The notes under the pieces are model-generated. The model was not told where the DNA came from. It saw nothing but the letters and a program-made list of their open reading frames with translations, and did not search any database. Below, piece by piece: positions 57,168 through 64,000 of a stretch of 64,000 nt of DNA. The position numbers were made by a program, and so were the translations under genes. The number at the start of each line of letters is the position of its first letter. The first letter of the stretch is position 1. The stretch comes from Madurella fahalii (taxonomy: Eukaryota > Ascomycota > Sordariomycetes > Sordariales), in NCBI GenBank assembly GCA_029876055.1, contig CM056879.1:124001-188000 (forward strand), in the 5' to 3' direction.

Positions 57168-58338
57168 CGTAGGCAACACGCGCCTGGCGGCTGGGCTCTT
57201 GGCTTGGGAATTGAGGTGGGATGTGCCTCGTTCAGGAGAGCTTGATCGCAGCCTTGCGGGGTCGCTACCCTGACCTGGACGGCAGGCTCGTCAGCCCTGA
57301 CGTCGGGTGTGGCTGAGAGCTTGGCAGCCCCAAGAAGTTCTGCCTGAGGCAGACATTTTACAGTGTCATCCCAGGCAGCCACAACACCCTTTTGCGGCGA
57401 CAGAGTGGTGGGTGGTGGCTACCCACGGCTTACGCTTTATTGGCTGGTTTGCGGGCGGCTAAAGGGCGCAGTCCCGTGACAGCGAATCCACCTCTTGTGC
57501 GGGAAGCCCGGTGCTGGTGCTTCCAGGTTTTGTTGAATTTTTTGGGATTCGGTGTACTCTGAAAGGCCGTGTATTTTGTGAGCTAGGACCATCCCAGTAT
57601 TGGGATCTCATGAGGCGGTGACGGTGTGCCAGTTGAGGACCTGAGAATGGTGCCAACAAAGACCTGGGGAGGGCCAGGGTGGCGTGGCTGGTTTTGTTCC
57701 AGACCCGACACGTTGATACCTAACCGGATTAGGCGAGTGTCACGGGAATTCGTGTGCTAGCGCGTTGATGCAACCAGCCCAAACGTCAGATTTGTTGGTA
57801 CAATTTTCGCCGCCACACCACAGGCAGGCCGGTTCCGGCTGGAGGGGGTTCCGGACGCCCCCCTCCGATCGCGTTTCTTAAACCCACTCATTTCTGCCCA
57901 GCCCACCTGATCTTGCCAGGACGCCCAGTTTCACCGTTGCGACAGCCATTCTGGCCAAAGTAATCCTTCTGCGACCTGACATCTCCCTGTTCCTTTCGTA
58001 CCCAAGGCTCTGGAGCGTTTGGTTGATTGCATCACCGCGGGAAAGCTCTTATTGTTGCCGGCATTCGCAATTTGCGTGTTTTGCGGGGTGAGAGCGCGAC
58101 AAGCAGGGTGTCAATCCACCCACCCTGGTAAACGCGACCGACCGCCCGACGCTTCGATGCTCACGATTGAGTAAGTAGCGATACCGTACTCCCGGAGAGA
58201 AATTCGAGTGGACCGCAATCCTCTATTCGCGAATCTTCCCCGCCAACGACCGTTTTCCGCTAATGCGCGCCTCACTTCTACCCCAGATCCTTGTTTAGCA
58301 GCAGCGGCTTCCTCGGTCAGCTGCGCGCCATCGTCCAC
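57168..58338. other. Divergent intergenic region between ARPC3 and the next gene
   Basis: Should hold two promoters. The left 200 bp is the ARPC3 leader. No coding content is recognised. Confidence 0.5.
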
Positions 58339-59721
58339 ATGTCGTCTTCACACGACAAGTCCGCCTCGGCAGAGCGCGGACAGCCCGCCAGAAGCAACCA
58401 AGAAATGAGGAGGCGACCATGCAGGAGACGGATTACGCGCCCCGAGCCGGGTTCGTTGTACGACATCATGCACGACCATGCCGGCGCATCGCTCTATGTC
58501 GTCCCAATCTGCTGGACCGATCTTCATTCCCAACTGCTGGGCGTGAATTTCGTCGAGCGGCCCGCCATCACCACGCCAGTCCCGGATCTCGCCGCTGGAA
58601 GATGGCTCGAGCCGTCCAAGATGGCGCAAAACCTGACATCCGAGCTGCATACGCTTGTTCGGAAAGAAGCATCGCCGGCCCGGGCCTTCTGCAAGAACCG
58701 CGCAATCAAGCACATCATGTCGACTTTCTTTCCCGCTACACTGTCTCGCCCAAAGACTGGTGCTGAGCTGAACCTCTATTTTGGCCAGCGCGTCTTCAAG
58801 AAAGTGGTCCGCATCCCTTGTCTCTGGAAGAGCCCCAGCGGCGCCGATATTTCCTTCGACTCCTGCCCCACGCTGCCGCCCACATCTTTCAGCCAAGTGC
58901 CGCCCGGTGCGTGCGACGCAGGCACTGAGTATGCGCAAAATATGCCAATGTTGGCCTACATCAGCAGGTCACAGCTCGCCGCAATCCGCAAGAATCTCTA
59001 CGGGGTTGTTCGCGGACCCGCCAACACGCCAAACGAGCCCGTGGCCCGACTGCAGCGGCTGCGATCCAAGATGCTCATTCCGGCAAACGTCGAGCACGAC
59101 CCCTACATTGTCGCGATCCTGCTCGCCATGGCCCAGGCGCACTTCTATCGCGATTCCTCGTCAAGATCTTCCTCGCAGTCGCAGGGCGGTGTCCGGAACA
59201 CCATTCGCATGCCGCCGCCATCGTTCCGGGACATCAAGGTACAAGTCATCACCCACGACGAAGGCAACGAGAGCACACCAAATTTCGTTGTCTACACGGC
59301 CGTCGTAACAGCTACATTCCTGAACCGCTTCATGTTTCCGCACAAAGCGCCAGCGTCGCAAGAGGATAAAGACGTCGCCATGGGAATGGACATCTCGTAT
59401 ACCCCAGTCAGCTTCTGGCCCATCCTTGGCCTGAAAGAGCGCCTCGCCAAGGCCCTTGGACGGGAGATTGCCGGCGACCCGATGTACGGTGACCCTGATC
59501 ACATCGGCCTTTGGGATTCTCTCCTGGAGCCTCAGCACCCCCCGGCTTACCCAACTGTGACGCTCAAGCGGAGGCGCACCGACAGAGGGCCCCTCGCTGA
59601 GGTGTTGAACAGTAGCTTTGAGGAGGAACCGCCTAGCAGCCCAGATGATCGGCCGGTATTGAGTCCTGCTGCTAAGAGGAGGAGGACTACACGTCCGGTC
59701 AATCCTTTGGAGGTATGTTGA
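58339..59721 (+). CDS. Conserved fungal protein of unknown function
   Basis: Single open frame of 460 residues from the first ATG (58339, MSSSHDKSAS); the frame is open upstream but has no earlier ATG. Codon use looks coding throughout (GC-rich third positions). No signal peptide or membrane span. Central region with regular secondary-structure-like blocks (SKMAQNLTSELHTLVRKEAS, VFKKVVRIPCLWKSPS, MLAYISRSQLAAIRKNLYGV, EHDPYIVAILLAMAQAHFYR, FVVYTAVVTATFLNRFMFPH). A basic C-terminal tail has two nuclear-localisation-like clusters (LKRRRTDR, AAKRRRTTR). Similar sequences are familiar from Sordariomycete hypothetical proteins, but I recognise no domain. A strong splice donor (GAG|GTATGT) overlaps the last codons, so the true C-terminus could lie in a further exon I could not identify. 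Confidence 0.72.
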   Translation: MSSSHDKSASAERGQPARSNQEMRRRPCRRRITRPEPGSLYDIMHDHAGASLYVVPICWTDLHSQLLGVNFVERPAITTPVPDLAAGRWLEPSKMAQNLTSELHTLVRKEASPARAFCKNRAIKHIMSTFFPATLSRPKTGAELNLYFGQRVFKKVVRIPCLWKSPSGADISFDSCPTLPPTSFSQVPPGACDAGTEYAQNMPMLAYISRSQLAAIRKNLYGVVRGPANTPNEPVARLQRLRSKMLIPANVEHDPYIVAILLAMAQAHFYRDSSSRSSSQSQGGVRNTIRMPPPSFRDIKVQVITHDEGNESTPNFVVYTAVVTATFLNRFMFPHKAPASQEDKDVAMGMDISYTPVSFWPILGLKERLAKALGREIAGDPMYGDPDHIGLWDSLLEPQHPPAYPTVTLKRRRTDRGPLAEVLNSSFEEEPPSSPDDRPVLSPAAKRRRTTRPVNPLEVC

Positions 59722-61301
59722 TAGTGAGGCAGATATTGTTTCGGGTTTCTTTGGGACTACATGGGCTTTTATGGTTGAGCATGAGGATACGACGGAACAT
59801 GATATGGACACGTGCATGGCTGTAGATACCCAATAGCGAGACTGGACTGATTAGAGGTGTTTGGGAGGGCAAAGTTGGGGGTATATTCTTGGAGCAGCCT
59901 AAGAAGCCGCCATGGCAACGTCATGGCGGTGCATTGCATGAGGCGCTAGATTCGGTGTTTTCATTGTTTAACAAGAGGGTGCCAGCAATGGCTCGTTCAA
60001 ATCTTCCTGGATAGGTCATGTTTTGCACCTGTGCATCGTTTGCTACCCTATGTGCGTTCTTGTCACCCCCCTGAACCCTTCTGGGCTAGGGTAGCTCGTA
60101 AATTTGATATGAGCATGAGCCTCTGTGCCTCGTAGGCTCTAAGTTGATGATTCTTTTCGTTTGCAAATCAATCTGTCTCCGTTATCGGCTTAAACCCCCT
60201 TCCAAAAGGATAAGCAGTGTCATAGATTGCTTTCCCGTAGCTTCCCCGCGATTGATGTCATCCAAGAATGAGTTGCTAAGGGCAGGGATATGCCTCCGCT
60301 GATTACCCCTGCCAAGACACCGATCGCGGGACGGGATCGCCTCAACTGATGAGATCCAACAGCAGCCTCCGCTAAATGTATCTGCGGAAAGTTTAGACCA
60401 GGTTGAGCCTCATGTCTTTGCATCACATTGGTTCTCCTGTCGCAATCTGATTGACTCCATAGTAAGCGAGATATACTCTGTGATTACGGCACGGAGCCCG
60501 CGGACATCCGTCGAGCCCGGCTACCGACGTACTGAACAGTGCTGTGCAAGGTTTGTTGGTCAGCACTCCTTTATAGGCTAGGTGACTCCGCTACGCACGG
60601 ATGAGATCATTAATTCCCACAGGCGTTCTAACAATTTCTGTCCTTTCGCAATGAGTACCGTAGTAGGAAAAGTACATCGCGCTGCGCTTGGCGCGGGACA
60701 GCTTCAAGGCTGCCCGTCATCTCGATGTTTACCCAGGCACATTGGCTGAATCCCGGCGAGGCACATACAATGTGCATACAATGAATACATTATTCATCCC
60801 CGCCTATCCATGTCAGAAATCTGGGCTGAACCACTACTACTAACCCCAGCGTTCAGTGGAACGAGCAGCCGACCGCTAGAACGCGGGCCACAAAGCATTC
60901 CAGTGCAGCGCGGTATCCGTCAAAACACGGAAATCTGCCCCTATGGATACGGTGTTGTACCACACCTCGCTGTGGTGCTCTGTAAACGCGAGTTGTTTTG
61001 GCTGGTAATTATCTCACTCCATCTCTCTCCATCGCGATCGATCACCTTTTCATTATGGTATATTTATAGGTCCGTCCAGGCATATAGTGGATACGGTCCG
61101 AGATTCTTACCCTGGGGGTAGGGATCCTAGCGGTGCATATCTCTCCGTGCTTACCTATCACTCCTTACCTCGAGATGGGCAACTGAGATTGTGAGGTACT
61201 GCCTTCCACAAAGCGTATAAAGACACACAGTCTCACCTCGATAACCAGGTTACCGTCGTCAACATCTGTTTCCCCCTGAACAGTTCGTCCAATCGTTTGC
61301 A
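59722..61301. other. Intergenic upstream of the tandem-repeat secreted protein
   Basis: No gene is supported. The right end carries a TATA-like box and leader of the next gene. Confidence 0.5.
61216..61221 (+). promoter_or_regulatory. TATA box candidate
   Basis: TATAAA 81 bases before the start codon at 61302, in the context GCGTATAAAGACAC. The spacing is compatible with a transcription start about 50 bp upstream of the ATG. Confidence 0.5.
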
Positions 61302-62204
61302 ATGCTCTCCTTCTCGGTTCCTGCCCTCGGCCGGGCCCTTGCCCTCTTCTCGGTGCTGGGCAGCGTCCTTCCGGCGACAGCTGCATCTATCCCCGCCAAT
61401 GTCAACGACTCTCTTGAAACACGAGCCGCGGTAGCCTGGCAGGCTCGACATGGTCTCACACCGGCCACGTACCAATCTACGTTCGACTCGCTCGTGGACA
61501 ACGGTTACAGGCTCTCGTACGTGTCCGGCTACACGATCAACAATGCCGCGCGCTATGCCGCCGTCTGGGACAAGTCAGCCTCGTCGGCTTGGCAGGCACG
61601 CCACGGCATGACTGCGGCCCAGTATCAGTCTACCTTTGACAATCTCCTTTCCCAGGGATACCGGCTCCGCCTGGTCAATGGCTACGCCGTAGGTAACTCG
61701 GCCCGTTTCGCCGCCATCTGGGACAAGTCCGCCGCGCCTGGCGCGTGGATTGCCCGCCATGGCATGACCGCTGCTCAGTACCAGACCAATTTCAACAACT
61801 TCGTCGGCCAGGGGTACAGACTCGTCCACGTCTCCGGTTACGCCCAGGGTGGGCAGGCGCGATACGCGGCCATCTGGGAGAAGTCCAGCGATAAGTCTGC
61901 CTGGGTTGCACGCCACGGCCTCACCGGAGCGCAATACCAGAAGGCCTTCAACGACTACGTCAGCCAGGGATACAGACTGGTGCGTGTCAGCGGCTACGTC
62001 GTCAATAATGTTGCCTACTACGCCGCCATATGGGACAAGGCGGCTACACCCGCGTGGCAGGCACGCCACGGCTTGACCGCCGCTCAGTACCAGAGCGAGT
62101 TTAACAAGCTAGTTGGTCAGGGTTACCGCCTCAGTGTTGTCAGTGGGTATACTCTCAACTCAAACCAGGATCGCTTTGCGGCTATTTGGGTCAAGAACAC
62201 CTAG
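61302..62204 (+). CDS. Secreted protein of five BTRD1-like tandem repeats
   Basis: Single exon, 300 residues. Signal peptide (MLSFSVPALGRALALFSVLG with cleavage near ATAAS), a short linker with a Kex2-like dibasic-free LETRAA, then five repeats of about 50 residues beginning near residues 46, 97, 149, 201 and 252. Each follows the pattern WxARHGxTxAQYQxxFxxLVxQGYRLxxVSGYxxxxxxRYAAIWDK. This matches the domain called bacterial tandem repeat domain 1, also found at the N-terminus of secreted fungal polyglycine hydrolases, where a beta-lactamase-like protease domain follows. Here no catalytic domain follows: the stop comes directly after the fifth repeat. A binding or lectin-like role outside the cell is possible but unproven. 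Arg-His-Gly in every repeat suggests a repeated functional surface. Confidence 0.9.
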   Translation: MLSFSVPALGRALALFSVLGSVLPATAASIPANVNDSLETRAAVAWQARHGLTPATYQSTFDSLVDNGYRLSYVSGYTINNAARYAAVWDKSASSAWQARHGMTAAQYQSTFDNLLSQGYRLRLVNGYAVGNSARFAAIWDKSAAPGAWIARHGMTAAQYQTNFNNFVGQGYRLVHVSGYAQGGQARYAAIWEKSSDKSAWVARHGLTGAQYQKAFNDYVSQGYRLVRVSGYVVNNVAYYAAIWDKAATPAWQARHGLTAAQYQSEFNKLVGQGYRLSVVSGYTLNSNQDRFAAIWVKNT

Positions 62205-64000
62205 ATTCGGCTGCTTTTGCGAGAAAGGGAACTGGATAGTCGCCATGTTTATTCGAGGACCGAGGCTTGTCGTTCAGGGGTTAATTGGGAAGAGCGATAG
62301 AGAGGAGAGAGAGAGAGAGAGATGAACAGGACGACAGCTAAGTTGTGAGGGTGTGGGAAAACTGCAAAGATCTTTGTGGCCTGCCGTGTTACCTTCAGGA
62401 TCTCAATTGCATATCAGCTCGGCATTTCGGCTTGTAACAGCCAGTGGTGGCTATGGTGGGCAGCTCGGATTTGACTACCTTCGGTACCTTACGGTTGTTT
62501 TAGATTAGGCATCATAGACCGGGTTATTGGCATGCGAAATGGGCCTATTTCTTTATATCAGAATACTTACATGTCATATTGGGGTTGCCATCTATAGTGT
62601 TCTCTCTATCTGCGCTGTCATCTTCTCTAACAATTGCCTCCCCGTCCCAGCCATACTGCGTCAGTCGCTAATCATGCTATATATTTGGGTAACTCACTGC
62701 TGCAAGTTGTTGCTACCCTATCTTACCCAAAGGCCTACAGGCCGACACCGCTGGAGGTAAGACTAGACCCGTTCTTGGCGGCAACTACCTTACACATTCA
62801 CATGCTTCTGATTCATCTGCCCATTCAATGGGCTACTCCGAGAGAGGAGAATGCGGGGTTCACGGCATTACCGTGGTCTATCAGAGACTTAACCTCTGGC
62901 ACAGACCCTACAAATATGGAGCCGGTGGTTTGAGGTTTGCGAACGCTTCTCAAAGATTGGGGAATCGAAGAATGCGGCGGATTCTAACGGCGATAATGCT
63001 GTTGTTCGTATGGCTCTCCATCCTCTAAGCACAACGACGATTGCCGTCAAGCATTTTCGTTCATCGCAATATCCAGAGCAGATTTGATGTTACTAATTTG
63101 CTACAGTTCTTGTTGGCCCATTTGTAGTCGACTTGAAGTTGAACATTTGCGGTTATTGCCGTTGCAAATAGACGTATTTACTATCCATGTCCTGCCCTAT
63201 GTAGCGTACTGTGCAAGATCTTTCGAATCAGCGGCTTCGTGCAATCACAGCTCCAACTTGTCAATAATTGAGTCCCGCCACATGCAAAGCCAAGCTACCG
63301 AACCCAAGGCCGGTTAAGGCATGCACTTCGGGGGGGGGACTACTCGAACTCGAACCCGAACCCGAACTTTGGAGGGCCGGTCTTGGACGCGGGCGCGGCA
63401 GGGCTAGGAAAGATGTGTGAAAGCAAAAACCCCCCCCCCCCCCCCACAACCAAAAAAATAAAAAATAAAAATAAAAATATAGAATAAACGGGAATAGGGT
63501 ATACAGAGAAACAGAAAAGAGATATTCCAAGACCGAGTGCTGCCCCGCGGGCCAACCCGATGGGACAGGTCCCACCTTGCAGAAATGGCATCGGGGCTTG
63601 AGGCCAGAAGCAGCAAGTGGGGCCCGACCTCCCCGCAAGGTTTCCCCAACAGCCTGCCAACCTTACCTTATCCAACCCCCGCAGCGCTTGGGTATGTACA
63701 GTACCAAGGAACCTTCCCCAGACTCGCGCGAACCTCCCTCAGTGGCGGCCACGTTGTTAGCAGGGACCTGCCCCGCCTTTCCGCCCGTCAATCCCGTCAA
63801 CCGACGACATGGACCCAGTCAATGCAGCAAGCTTTACGCTACCTGGAGAAATCACGGGCAGCGGCAGTTGCGGCCGTTCAGACCGTCCACTGCAAAAATT
63901 GCCTACCACGATGTGGGTTTGTACCGGAACCTGTGGGTAATCTGAATCCGTCTCTGGGCAGTCTGGGCTCCATTACGATGTCGTCTCAACAGAAAACCCT
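62205..64000. other. Gene-free right end of window
   Basis: Holds the 3' flank of the repeat-protein gene, a short GA microsatellite (62,304-62,322) and a C16 run (63,430-63,445) beside an A-rich block. No frame is convincing. A gene beginning beyond the window edge would have its promoter here. Confidence 0.5.

Noticed and set aside
1..64000. CRISPR arrays, bacterial operons, rRNA or tRNA genes
   Set aside because: None seen; this is spliced fungal nuclear DNA.

Overview
This window comes from the nuclear genome of a filamentous ascomycete (Pezizomycotina, most likely Sordariomycetes). The genes are split by short introns of about 45-145 bp with GTRNGN donors, CTAAC/CTGAC branch sites and YAG acceptors. 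The products include fungal-type proteins: an ENA-type Na+/K+ P-ATPase, an RTA1-family membrane protein, an OPT transporter, fungal P450s, a GPI-type GH76 and TRM6/GCD10. Genus and species cannot be read from the sequence. I assembled 20 protein-coding models, most with exon phases that close arithmetically, plus one MARVEL-type pseudogene, two DNA transposons bounded by inverted repeats and TA target duplications, and one weak degraded-gene candidate.

Layout. 1-22 kb is mainly housekeeping: a Ser/Pro-rich protein of unknown function (1.6-3.3 kb), a disabled four-TM MARVEL-like gene (6.4-7.1 kb), mitochondrial KGD4/YMR31 (8.5 kb), cytochrome c1 heme lyase CYT2 (9.9 kb), a DUF647/RUS protein (11.4 kb, minus), mevalonate diphosphate decarboxylase MVD1/ERG19 (13.4 kb, minus), a 3.9 kb gene-free stretch, then the ENA-type ATPase (18.6-22.1 kb). 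23-45 kb is an accessory region: a 1.9 kb Fot1/pogo-like element with uneven subterminal tandem repeats, a seven-exon P450, an RTA1-family protein, a 1.4 kb Tc1/mariner-like element, an OPT oligopeptide transporter, a second P450 and a secreted flavin L-amino-acid oxidase. 45-54 kb holds a run of surface or secreted proteins: a Mid2-like single-pass protein, a small secreted protein, a GPI-type GH76 alpha-1,6-mannanase/transglycosidase, and another secreted, probably GPI-anchored protein. 54-62 kb returns to core genes (TRM6, ARPC3), a conserved unknown protein, and a secreted protein made almost only of five ~50-residue BTRD1-like repeats.

How they work together. There is no operon-like organisation. 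Functional groups are mitochondrial (KGD4, CYT2), sterol supply (MVD1 feeding ergosterol), ion homeostasis (ENA), cell wall and surface (Mid2-like, GH76, GPI-like), and actin/tRNA core machinery (ARPC3, TRM6). The two P450s, RTA1, OPT and amino-acid oxidase lie within 19 kb of each other between transposon relics. No polyketide, peptide or terpene synthase is visible, so calling this a metabolite cluster would be speculation.

Most interesting leads: (1) the MARVEL-like gene has a reading frame conserved on both sides of two in-frame stops, one a UAG in a context suited to the sexual-stage A-to-I mRNA editing known in Sordariomycetes; (2) the pogo-like element carries about six 17-bp units at one end but two at the other; (3) the free-standing secreted BTRD1-repeat protein.
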